Assembly: GCA_029260675.1 (NCBI GenBank)
Contig: JAJDCV010000130.1
Location: 1-16,291, forward strand
Reading direction: 5' to 3'
DNA: 16,291 nt
Source: Phycisphaeraceae bacterium
Lineage (GTDB): Bacteria > Planctomycetota > Phycisphaerae > Phycisphaerales > Phycisphaeraceae
In this document: positions 9,639 through 15,928 of the stretch, piece by piece
How positions within the stretch are numbered: the first letter of the stretch is position 1
How the letters are laid out: each line of letters begins with the position of its first letter
Notes under the pieces: generated by a model
What the model saw: the letters and a program-made list of their open reading frames with translations, nothing else
Told to the model about the DNA's origin: nothing
The model's database searches: none
Translations under genes and position numbers: made by a program

Positions 9639-9976
9639 ACCCTCAAATACCTATGCTCGACCCTGATTCTCACCCACCAAATCGGTCCTGACGGCCTAAG
9701 AAGGGTCCAAACCCTATGAGCCGCCCGGCTGCCGTGGTGGTACTACGCCTGCAAAGGAGCCGGGGTTCTCCCGATCTCCGCTCACGCGGCCCGGGGGCAC
9801 CGACAGCCCCATCCTGGCTCCGGCCCCCGCCTCATAACGGTAGGCGGGGCCTGACCGGCCATCTCGGCCGACACATCCATGTGGTTTTTGACCCGGCTAA
9901 ACCTTGCACGACCGATGACAGCCGTGCCCCTTGATCGTCCCACCGATCCGCCGGGGATTAGTTGATGTCGGACGTA
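9639..9976 (-). promoter_or_regulatory. 338-nt intergenic leader of the exosortase gene with nested inverted repeats
   Basis: No convincing coding sequence is present. On the minus strand several stems can form. GGAGCC/GGCTCC (9816-9821 with 9756-9761) encloses a GGGGC/GCCCC hairpin (9806-9810 with 9794-9798, 7-nt loop) and a CCGC/GCGG hairpin (9786-9789 with 9778-9781). The last is capped by GTGA, a GNRA tetraloop only when read on the minus strand. Just upstream is a 10-bp GC-rich hairpin at 9822-9851. None is followed by a U-run, so they do not look like intrinsic terminators. I recognise no known riboswitch class. The gap may hold a secondary promoter or an RNA control element that sets exosortase expression apart from the upstream export gene. 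In GC-rich DNA some of these stems are expected by chance. Confidence 0.35.
9822..9851. repeat. GC-rich hairpin in the exporter-exosortase gap
   Basis: The plus-strand arms GGCCCCCGCCT (9822-9832) and AGGCGGGGCC (9842-9851) form a 10-bp stem with one bulged C and a 9-nt loop. No T-run follows on either strand, so a Rho-independent terminator is unlikely. It could be an RNA stability or attenuation element. Confidence 0.45.
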
Positions 9977-11461
9977 CTAATTCTGACCGAAAATGTTCGG
10001 AGTAGTACCGAAGACATCCGTGTTGAAGTTCCGATCCAGCACAAACCCGAAACCGTACGTCGCACGCAGGCCGTTGCGGAAGATCGCAAGCGGCGTCGCC
10101 ACCGCGTTGGTCCCGATGTTGATCACATCATTCGCCTTGAGGAACAGGTCCGGCTCCGTCCCGTTAAAAATCGCACGGAGGTTGATCCGGACCGTGGCTT
10201 CCTGGGAGTTACCGATACGCCGGACCAGGTCGACCCGCTCGGGGATACCGATCGCCGAAAGACCGCCGCCTGAAACGATCAACTGCTTGAGCGTCAGGTC
10301 CTTCTCACCGGGGATGTTGTACGCGCCGGGCCGGTTGATCGCACCGCCTAAGTAGACGAAACCGCCCTGCTGACCGGGCACCTTGATGATGTCGCCGGGG
10401 CGGATGATCACGTTGTAGCGCATGTCGCCTTCGTTGAGCCGGTCGTACGGCACCTCGATGACGCGCTGGGTGACCACCTCGCTAAGCCGTGCTGCGTTTT
10501 CACTTTCACCGAAAGTGTGCCCGCCGGCCTTCTGCGAACCCACGCGGACCCATTCGCCGCCTACGTTGACCCACTGGGCCTGGTCGGTGCCGCTGTCGAG
10601 GCTGGATTCCAGACCCGCCGGGGCGGCCTGTCCCCGACCGCCCGTACCGTTCGTCGGCGCGGGGCCCGTGCCCGAGCTGTCATCAACGCCTTCCAACAGC
10701 TCCTCGATCAGTTTTGACGGATCATCCGGTGCCGGAGGCGCGACCTCGACGGGTTCGTCGCCCTCATCACCTACGCCCTCGGGTATCAGACCCGCCGTGC
10801 CCGAGGTTAAAGGGGTCTGACGGATCACCAGCAGGCGCTGGGTCCGGTCGGGGATGCCGTTAGCCATGGCCAACGCATCAATCAGCCTGAAGTTAGGCCG
10901 GGGGATCGTGAACAACCCCGACCGCGTGCCACCGGTCAACGGCGAAGCCATCACCGTGAAAGCGTTCTCGGTCGAGTTCTGCAGGATCACACTCACCGTC
11001 GCGTTACGGATGATGTCCCGACGCTCAAGCAACTCGGCGATGTGCTCTTCCAGCTGCGATGCGGTCTTGCCCGCGGCCTTGACAGGCCCGACAAACGGTA
11101 GACGCACCAGGCCGGTCGCATCGACCTGACGCTGATACGCCGATTCCTGACCGGGGTCCACCAGCTCAAAAATGATCACCGCGATCGTGTCACTCGGGCC
11201 GATCGTGTATTCATTGAAGTCCGGGACCAGGTCGTCCGGTGTTACCTCGCTGAGTTCAACCGGCGCGGTGTCTCGGCTCTCGATTACGTCGATGCGGTCC
11301 AGGATCGGCATCGTCACCGGCGTGTGCTCCCAACGCCCGACCACCGACGGGTCCATCCACGAGTCTGCCTCGCAACCGATCGGCCCGGCAAACAACGCCG
11401 CTCCCATCAGCCCGACCAATCCGATCCTGCCTTGCCACCTTAGGTTCTTGTTCTGCGTCAC
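9977..11461 (-). CDS. Wza-like polysaccharide biosynthesis/export protein (SLBB), outer membrane
   Basis: This is the outer-membrane/periplasmic export component of an exopolysaccharide system, expected to partner the Wzc-like protein. From the GTG start it has 494 residues. An N-terminal signal (about 8-29) ends in AGPIGC with Cys30, so it may be a lipoprotein, though Pro at -3 is unusual for a lipobox. The Poly_export domain begins at EYTIGPSDTIAVIIF (about 84-98) and runs through VDATGLVRLPFVGPVKAAG. One SLBB-like segment follows (about 165-218). A Pro/Gly/Asp-rich linker (about 219-296) precedes a second beta-grasp region with RPGDIIKVP and GAINRPGAY (about 354-381). I preferred the GTG at 11461 over the in-frame ATG at 11497 because GGAG lies exactly 6 nt upstream and the longer form adds a charged stretch before the signal peptide. 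It is the first gene of the minus-strand locus. The stop codon is TAG. Confidence 0.9.
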   Translation of the reverse strand: MTQNKNLRWQGRIGLVGLMGAALFAGPIGCEADSWMDPSVVGRWEHTPVTMPILDRIDVIESRDTAPVELSEVTPDDLVPDFNEYTIGPSDTIAVIIFELVDPGQESAYQRQVDATGLVRLPFVGPVKAAGKTASQLEEHIAELLERRDIIRNATVSVILQNSTENAFTVMASPLTGGTRSGLFTIPRPNFRLIDALAMANGIPDRTQRLLVIRQTPLTSGTAGLIPEGVGDEGDEPVEVAPPAPDDPSKLIEELLEGVDDSSGTGPAPTNGTGGRGQAAPAGLESSLDSGTDQAQWVNVGGEWVRVGSQKAGGHTFGESENAARLSEVVTQRVIEVPYDRLNEGDMRYNVIIRPGDIIKVPGQQGGFVYLGGAINRPGAYNIPGEKDLTLKQLIVSGGGLSAIGIPERVDLVRRIGNSQEATVRINLRAIFNGTEPDLFLKANDVINIGTNAVATPLAIFRNGLRATYGFGFVLDRNFNTDVFGTTPNIFGQN

Positions 11462-11492
11462 CGCTCGCTCCTGCCTCTGGGTCAAAAGGAGG
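11462..11492 (-). promoter_or_regulatory. Ribosome binding site of the export gene with possible SD-masking stem
   Basis: On the minus strand AGGAG (11472-11468) sits 6 nt before the GTG start and decides that start. CTCCT at 11491-11487 is its exact complement, so the leader RNA could form a 5-bp stem with a 14-nt loop that hides the Shine-Dalgarno sequence. The stem is short, and control of translation is an inference. Confidence 0.45.
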
Positions 11493-11842
11493 TCCAACTG
11501 TCAGTTAAAGCCGGCCCACCCCTTGGGTTCGTGGGCTCTGGGACGGGGCCTACAAGTCCCCTATCTTAAAGCAAATCTGTCTTCAACGCATACTCCGGCT
11601 ACGCTCGGCCAGGCCTACGCCTGGGCGGTCCATTCCCGACTCAGGGTCCGCCAAGCCTCTTGTGAAGCCCGGCCAGACCTGGCAAGTCTTCCCCAAGCAT
11701 CGGCCTAACGCAAGCCGGACCTGATACACCTACCCCGGGAACCCTAAAATCAGGCGTTACAACCCGCTTAGCCCACTCACTTGCCCCCGGATTCCCCTTG
11801 CACCACAATGGTCCTGTCCGGTAACCGCCCCCGAACCTCAAC
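11493..11842. other. Divergent intergenic region between the export gene and gpsA
   Basis: This stretch separates the minus-strand EPS locus from plus-strand gpsA and must hold promoters for both. I see a perfect 6-bp hairpin, CCAGGC/GCCTGG with loop CTAC (11609-11624). A minus-strand TAAGAT (11568-11563) could serve as a -10 element for the EPS locus but lacks a well-placed -35. No Shine-Dalgarno sequence is apparent before the gpsA ATG. No coding sequence is convincing here. Confidence 0.4.
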
Positions 11843-12889
11843 ATGCCCCAGCACCCCAACATCTGTATCGTCGGCGACGGGTCCATGGCCACCGTCCTGG
11901 CACTGCTCCTGGAGAGCAAGGGCCTGGGCGTCACCCTCTGGGGCGTCTTCCCAGACCACCTCGCCGAGATCATCCAGACCCGCGAAAACCGCCGTTACCT
12001 CCCGGGCTACCGACTGCCCGACCGTATCCAGATCACCCCCGACGACCAACGGGCCCTTGAGGGGGCCAACATCATTGTCAACGCCGTCCCCACCCAGTTC
12101 ATCCGGTCCGTCTGGCAACGCCTGTCCCCCTGTGTCCCCCCCGGCGTACCCATCGCCTCCGTCGCCAAGGGCATCGAGACCGACACCGCCCTGCGACCCA
12201 CCCAGATCATCGCCGACGTCCTGCAAGCCGCCGGTCCGGGCTCACCGGATGACCCCGACAAACCCGCCCGACCGCTGGCCGCTATCTCAGGCCCCAGCGT
12301 CGCCGACGAGTTGGCTAGGTGCCTCCCCGCCACCGTCTGCGCCGCCAGCGACGACGAAGACTTCGCCCGCCTGCTCCAACAGACCTTCACCACCCACTGG
12401 TTCCGCGTTTACACCAACCGCGACCTCTTGGGCACCGAGCTCGCCGGCGCAACCAAGAACGTCATCGCGCTCGCCGCCGGCATCCTCGACGGCCTCCAGG
12501 CAGGCAACAACGCCAAGAGCGCCCTGCTCTCCCGCGGCCTCGCCGAGATCACCCGCCTCGGTACCGCCATGGGTGCCTCGCCCGATACCTTCTTCGGCGT
12601 CGCCGGCGTCGGCGACCTCGCCACCACCTGCTTCAGCCCCACCGGCCGGAACAGAACCTGCGGCGAACAGCTCGGCCGAGGCAAAAAACTCCAGGACGTC
12701 CTCGAAGAAATGCCCGGCGTCGTCGAAGGCGTACCCACCACCAAGGCCGTCGTCGCACTCCTGAAAAAGTACCGCGTCGAGATGCCCATCACCCAGACCG
12801 TCCACAAGGTCCTCTTCGAAGGACTCGACCCCCTCGAAGGCATCAGCCAACTCATGAGCCGACAACTCAAACCCGAAAACATCGGGTAA
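11843..12889 (+). CDS. gpsA: NAD(P)+-dependent glycerol-3-phosphate dehydrogenase
   Basis: This cytoplasmic enzyme reduces dihydroxyacetone phosphate to sn-glycerol 3-phosphate, the backbone of phospholipids. The 348 residues match the family's usual 330-350. The N-terminal Rossmann domain opens with ICIVGDGSMATVLA (7-20), a GxGxxA-type nucleotide site that reads GDGSMAT rather than the commoner GAGSWGT. The conserved SVAKGIE (106-112, K109), ISGPSVADELA (148-158) and ELAGATKNVIALAAGI (199-214, catalytic K205) follow. The C-terminal domain carries GLAEITRLG (232-240), GVGDLATTC (255-263, D258) and GRNR (268-271), which bind substrate and cofactor. The ATG at 11843 puts the Rossmann strand at residue 7 as expected; no clear Shine-Dalgarno precedes it. 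It is transcribed divergently from the EPS locus, with no coding partner directly downstream, and appears to be a single-gene unit. Confidence 0.97.
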   Translation: MPQHPNICIVGDGSMATVLALLLESKGLGVTLWGVFPDHLAEIIQTRENRRYLPGYRLPDRIQITPDDQRALEGANIIVNAVPTQFIRSVWQRLSPCVPPGVPIASVAKGIETDTALRPTQIIADVLQAAGPGSPDDPDKPARPLAAISGPSVADELARCLPATVCAASDDEDFARLLQQTFTTHWFRVYTNRDLLGTELAGATKNVIALAAGILDGLQAGNNAKSALLSRGLAEITRLGTAMGASPDTFFGVAGVGDLATTCFSPTGRNRTCGEQLGRGKKLQDVLEEMPGVVEGVPTTKAVVALLKKYRVEMPITQTVHKVLFEGLDPLEGISQLMSRQLKPENIG

Positions 12890-13140
12890 TCACACCTCCC
12901 GTCCACAAAGCCGTACGTCCATAACAACACAGCAATTCACACCCCGCTGCCCGGCTCCACACCTGTATCTTGCGCACTGCCCCCCAATACGCGGCACACC
13001 CCTGCCCCACAAATAATCTGCCCCCGCAACCACCAAGATCCTGCACGAACCGACACAAGCCCGCCAACCTGCATCTCACCAGCCAACCTGCACCTCACGA
13101 ACAAATCCCCAGGCCCATGCAGCCAACATGACACCACTAT
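12890..13140 (+). terminator. C-rich, G-poor tract after gpsA: probable Rho-dependent termination region
   Basis: No gene is supported here. The plus strand is strikingly C/A-rich and G-poor: by hand count 12901-13080 has 82 C and 26 G. It has few strong hairpins and many YC dinucleotides. Such C>G bubbles just behind a gene are characteristic of rut sites for Rho, so this likely ends the gpsA transcript. No intrinsic terminator is visible between gpsA and this tract. Confidence 0.45.
13063..13100. repeat. Two 19-bp tandem direct repeats
   Basis: Units 13063-13081 and 13082-13100 both start GCCAACCTGCA and match at 17 of 19 positions. They lie inside the C-rich tract behind gpsA and probably arose by local slippage. 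Confidence 0.7.
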
Positions 13141-13146
13141 TACCTA

Positions 13147-13172
13147 TTATGGCTTTTCTAGAAAAGCCATAA
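13147..13172. repeat. 26-bp perfect palindrome
   Basis: The sequence is a perfect palindrome with arms of 13 bp, starting TTATGGCTTTT and centred on CTAG (13158-13161). As RNA it would be an 11-bp stem with a CTAG loop. It is AT-rich compared with its surroundings and is not directly followed by a T-run on either strand, so a classical terminator is less likely. It could be a protein-binding dyad or the remnant of a small mobile repeat. It lies about 180 bp upstream of the first PilZ gene. Confidence 0.75.
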
Positions 13173-13271
13173 GGTCAAACATGTCTTTTTATTGGCGATT
13201 GCGTCTCCCCATTACGAATCCTGTGTGAGATGGGCAGCGTGATCCTGCCGCATGCGCCCCTTAAGCCCGCC

Positions 13272-13302
13272 CCGTAGATGCCCGATCTACGGCTTATATA
13301 GA
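13272..13302 (+). promoter_or_regulatory. Dyad operator-like site with AT-rich promoter patch upstream of PilZ genes
   Basis: CCGTAGAT (13272-13279) and ATCTACGG (13285-13292) form a perfect 8-bp inverted repeat around GCCCG. TAAG (13262-13265) and CTTA (13293-13296) can extend it across a 6-nt bulge. TATATA/TATAGA (13295-13302) follows directly and resembles a -10 region, about 55 nt before the first PilZ start. There is no good -35 hexamer; the dyad occupies its place, as expected for a promoter controlled by a dimeric regulator. This is inferred from sequence layout only. Confidence 0.4.
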
Positions 13303-13355
13303 TAGTCGTCTCTCTCTTATGGCACCCGGCGGCTTCCCCGTGGAATCGCCGACAA

Positions 13356-13853
13356 GTGAGCCGAAACGTGGCACATCCCGCATACAACTCCAGATCCCAG
13401 AATGACCCCGGTGATCGCAGTGACGACACCGTGCGCCTCTGGCTTAGCCAGCAGCAGTGGATGTCCGTACTCGAAAGCACCGAACGACAGTCGCGTAATA
13501 CCGATTTTTCGCCCGAAGATAACCAACGTCTAAGCCCAAGACACCCCGCCCCGGAGCATGCCAGATGCATGATCAGGCTGGGGCATCAAGCCGGCCACGC
13601 CGGGACGTTTCTGGTCAAGCTCCGCGACGTTTCAACCACCGGGCTGGGGTTCTTTTCCGCCAAGGATTTCTTGCCAAAGTCACGCTGCACCGTCGCCCTG
13701 CAGGACGGCCTGGGCCACGGCCTCGTCGTCGCCGCTAGCATCGTCTGGTGCCGATCGATCGACGAGCAACTATACGACGTCGGCATCCAGTTCGACCAGC
13801 CGATCCACGCCGACTGGTTCGCTACCGACCCACTCGATGACATCCCCTGCTGA
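13356..13853 (+). CDS. PilZ-domain protein, probable c-di-GMP receptor (first of a tandem pair)
   Basis: This 165-residue soluble protein has a C-terminal PilZ domain (about 65-150). The c-di-GMP signature is complete: R70-x3-R74 (ARCMIRL) and D91-x-S93-x-x-G96 (DVSTTG). The domain's last strands read SIVWCRSIDEQLYDVGIQF (128-146). An N-terminal helix TVRLWLSQQQWMSVLES (25-41) resembles one in the next gene, which supports using the GTG at 13356 (GGAA about 10 nt upstream) rather than the internal ATG at residue 36. The second PilZ gene starts 12 nt after the stop, so the two are probably co-transcribed. The gene lies upstream of pilT and pilC, so a role in linking c-di-GMP to pilus function or to polysaccharide is plausible but not shown. 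There is no output domain beyond PilZ. Confidence 0.85.
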   Translation: MSRNVAHPAYNSRSQNDPGDRSDDTVRLWLSQQQWMSVLESTERQSRNTDFSPEDNQRLSPRHPAPEHARCMIRLGHQAGHAGTFLVKLRDVSTTGLGFFSAKDFLPKSRCTVALQDGLGHGLVVAASIVWCRSIDEQLYDVGIQFDQPIHADWFATDPLDDIPC

Positions 13854-13865
13854 ACCAGGTACGCG

Positions 13866-14339
13866 ATGACTAAACCCACAAAGCCAAGCGCCACAGGTGC
13901 CCTGAACACCCTCCGCCACAGCCTCAGCGCCGATGAATGGCGCGAGGCGCTGCAATCGGCCAAAGATCAACACGGCCAGGCAACCGCCCCCAGCGACCAG
14001 CGCGCCACGGATCAGACCCGCCACCCGGCGGTCCGCCGATGCCTGCTAAGGATCGACCGGGGCGACGCAGCCCCGGGGATCTACATCGTCCGTTCCCGCA
14101 ATATCTCCGACGGCGGGATACGCATCATCCACGGCGGGCCCATCAAAGCCGAAACTGTCTGCTGCGTCATCATCGAATCCACCGCCGGCCAAAGCCTCGC
14201 CGCCGGCGGCTGCATCGCCTGGTGCAACCCCGTCAAAAACACCGACCCCCCCGCCTACGAACTGGGCATCCGCTTCTACGGACTCATCGACGCCAGCCCC
14301 TTCGCAGATCGCGACCAAAACGCCGAAGAGGCCGCTTAG
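13866..14339 (+). CDS. PilZ-domain protein, probable c-di-GMP receptor (second of a tandem pair)
   Basis: This 157-residue protein has the same layout as its upstream neighbour. An N-terminal helix TLRHSLSADEWREALQS (15-31) is followed by a Gln/Thr-rich linker and a PilZ domain (about 53-143). R58-x3-R62 (RRCLLRI) and N79-x-S81-x-x-G84 (NISDGG) fit the RxxxR and [D/N]xSxxG ligand motifs; here Asn replaces the Asp of its partner. The strands CIAWCNP (116-122) and YELGIRF (131-137) align with SIVWC and YDVGIQF of the first gene. The ATG at 13866 is 12 nt after the previous stop, with AGG about 7 nt upstream. A T-run follows the stop codon but with only a weak GCC/GGC stem before it. The pair looks like a diverged tandem duplication; the function is inferred from the motifs. 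Confidence 0.85.
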   Translation: MTKPTKPSATGALNTLRHSLSADEWREALQSAKDQHGQATAPSDQRATDQTRHPAVRRCLLRIDRGDAAPGIYIVRSRNISDGGIRIIHGGPIKAETVCCVIIESTAGQSLAAGGCIAWCNPVKNTDPPAYELGIRFYGLIDASPFADRDQNAEEAA

Positions 14340-14745
14340 TCTTTTTCAACGCGGGACACATCAACCCCATATCACACGGGTACCCTCGCAACCGCGGATG
14401 AGGCTGCTTCAGCAGCAGTGCGTATGTAAATTAAAACATCGTGGTGGTTTCTTAGACCCACAAATCTAACCCCTGAGACCGCCCGATCCGCAGGGACACC
14501 CTCGCTTGCGTTGTATCTAAACATTATGGGTCCACCTGGGCACACCGACGTGCCGGTTATACCGGTTGCGCCGTCTGGGTCAGCCCGGGTACTCCCACGG
14601 CACATCCCAGGTCCACGTCGGCTTATCCAAGACCCGTTGCGCGACGATACATATCTCGACACCCATCGTCCGGCCGGACGGTGAAGCAGGGCCTGTGACG
14701 GCCCGCCCGACCGGCCCGGAGGGGGCGATTAGCCGTGAGGAACCG
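14340..14745 (+). promoter_or_regulatory. Long leader of pilT, non-coding
   Basis: I see no supported gene here. A reading frame upstream of the pilT start is open to 14566, but its residues look random. Potential structures are a GCTGC/GCAGC hairpin with a TTCA loop (14403-14416), a CCGGT/ACCGG dyad, a 14-bp perfect palindrome of CCGG type (14667-14680), and a GGGCC/GGCCC hairpin (14689-14704). The AT-rich patch at about 14420-14445 is the most likely promoter area, but no clean -35/-10 pair is visible. Confidence 0.35.
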
Positions 14746-15801
14746 ATGGAACTTGACACGATCCTGAAGACCGCCCTGGACATGGACTGCTCGGACATCC
14801 ACCTGATCGCCGGGCACGCGCCGATGGTCCGTCAGCACACCGTCATGACCCCGCTTGACTACCCCGTGCTGACCGCCGAGGGCGCCATGCGGATGCTCAA
14901 GCAGATGGCCGGCGAAGAGCAGATGAAGGTCTTTGAGAAGATCAAGGACGCCGACTTCTCCTACGAGCTCCCCGGCCTGGGCCGTTTCCGTGTCAACGCC
15001 CACCTTCAACGCTCCATGGTTGGCATCGCCATGCGTGCGATCAAGACCGATATCCCCCCGCTTAAAGACCTGACCCTCCCCGAGGTCATCAGCCGGCTGA
15101 CGTACCTGCCCCGCGGTTTGGTCCTGGTGACCGGTGACACCGGTTCGGGCAAATCGACCACCCTGGCGGCGATGATCGACGCGATGAACAAGCGCTACCA
15201 CAAGCACATCATCACCCTCGAAGACCCCGTGGAATACTCACTGGTCAGCGACAAGTGTGTCATCGAGCAACGCGAGCTCGGGGCCGACACCCCAAGCTTC
15301 GCCTCGGGCCTGCGGCACGTCCTGCGTCAGGACCCGGACATCATCCTCGTCGGTGAGATGCGTGACCTGGAAACCACCGCCGCCGCCATCACCGCCGCGG
15401 AAACAGGCCACCTGGTGTTCTCCACGCTCCACACCGTCAACGCCTCACAGACCATCGAGCGTATCATCGATATGTACCCCGCCGACCAGCAGAACCAGAT
15501 CCGCTCCATGCTGGCCAACACGCTCCAGGCCGTGATCTCACAGACCCTCTTCAAACGCATCGACAAGAAGGGCATGGTCCCCGGCGTCGAGATCATGCTC
15601 TGCACCCCGGCGGTGCGGAACCTCATCCGTGAAAACCGCGCGTTTGAGATCCCCAACGTCATCGAGACCAACCGCGCGCTGGGCATGAACAGCCTGGACA
15701 ACTCCATCGCCGAGCTGTTCTTCAACGGCATGATCAGCCGCGAAGACGCCATCGCACAGGCCGCGTACCCCGAGAAACTCGAACGCGCGTTGGTGGCATA
15801 A
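14746..15801 (+). CDS. pilT: Type IV pilus retraction ATPase PilT
   Basis: PilT is a hexameric secretion ATPase at the cytoplasmic base of type IV pili that drives pilus depolymerisation and twitching. The 351 residues match the usual length of about 345-370. In order: the N-terminal PAS-like domain with CSDIHLIAG (15-23); Walker A GDTGSGKSTT (130-139); the Asp box ITLEDPVEY (156-164); Walker B DIILVGEMRDLET (198-210); the His box GHLVFSTLHTVNA (221-233); and the PilT-typical PAVRNLIRENRAFEI (288-302). The last separates it from the extension ATPase PilB, as does the absence of a long N-terminal domain. I chose the ATG at 14746 because TGAGGA lies directly upstream at good spacing and PilT proteins start this close to the CSDIHL motif; the extra 60 codons upstream do not resemble the family. 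It is followed by a repeat array and then pilC, which fits a pilus operon. Confidence 0.97.
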   Translation: MELDTILKTALDMDCSDIHLIAGHAPMVRQHTVMTPLDYPVLTAEGAMRMLKQMAGEEQMKVFEKIKDADFSYELPGLGRFRVNAHLQRSMVGIAMRAIKTDIPPLKDLTLPEVISRLTYLPRGLVLVTGDTGSGKSTTLAAMIDAMNKRYHKHIITLEDPVEYSLVSDKCVIEQRELGADTPSFASGLRHVLRQDPDIILVGEMRDLETTAAAITAAETGHLVFSTLHTVNASQTIERIIDMYPADQQNQIRSMLANTLQAVISQTLFKRIDKKGMVPGVEIMLCTPAVRNLIRENRAFEIPNVIETNRALGMNSLDNSIAELFFNGMISREDAIAQAAYPEKLERALVA

Positions 15802-15807
15802 GAACGG

Positions 15808-15923
15808 TAGCCATTAGCTATTAGCGGTTAGCTATTAGCCAGACAGAAATCAGGGACGGATCAGTAACCAGGAAAGCTAACGGCTAACGGCTAATAGCTA
15901 ACGGCTCACAGCTAAGGGCTTAA
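15808..15923. repeat. Inverted array of 7-bp repeats between pilT and pilC
   Basis: The left arm (15808-15842) has about five exact 7-bp units of form TAGCNNT. The right arm (15875-15923) has seven units of form RGCTAAN, such as AGCTAAC, GGCTAAC and GGCTAAT, which are the reverse complement of the left units. A 34-nt non-repetitive spacer (15841-15874) lies between the arms. GTTAGCTATTAGCC (15827-15840) pairs perfectly with 15889-15902, and imperfect pairing continues outward, so a long hairpin can form. This is probably a dispersed intergenic repeat; its hairpin may also affect pilC expression. Confidence 0.85.
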
Positions 15924-15928
15924 GACAA

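Noticed and set aside
8817..9719. 300-codon open frame on the plus strand opposite the exosortase gene
   Set aside because: The protein is extremely His/Arg/Gln-rich without domain features, as expected for the antisense frame of a hydrophobic, GC-rich gene.
9716..9934. 72-codon plus-strand open frame in the exporter-exosortase gap
   Set aside because: Arg/Pro/Ser-rich, no ribosome site, against the direction of the locus, and overlapping the inverted repeats.
11563..11586. Sigma70-like promoter for the EPS locus (TTGAAG and TAAGAT on the minus strand)
   Set aside because: The two hexamers are only 12 nt apart, too close for a standard promoter, so it is mentioned only as a weak -10 candidate.
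13181..13228. 15-codon open frame (MSFYWRLRLPITNPV) with AAGG 6 nt upstream
   Set aside because: It could be a leader peptide, but an open frame this short with a partial ribosome site is expected by chance; no supporting conservation can be seen.
13175..13570. 131-codon minus-strand open frame overlapping the first PilZ gene
   Set aside because: Cys/Arg-rich, no motif, and it lies opposite a PilZ domain with intact ligand motifs.
14566..14745. 60-codon N-terminal extension of PilT
   Set aside because: It does not resemble PilT, and the ATG at 14746 has a good Shine-Dalgarno sequence and the expected distance to the CSDIHL motif.
15808..15923. Possible CRISPR array
   Set aside because: The repeat unit is only 7 bp, contiguous without spacers, and the two arms are inverted; no cas genes are present.
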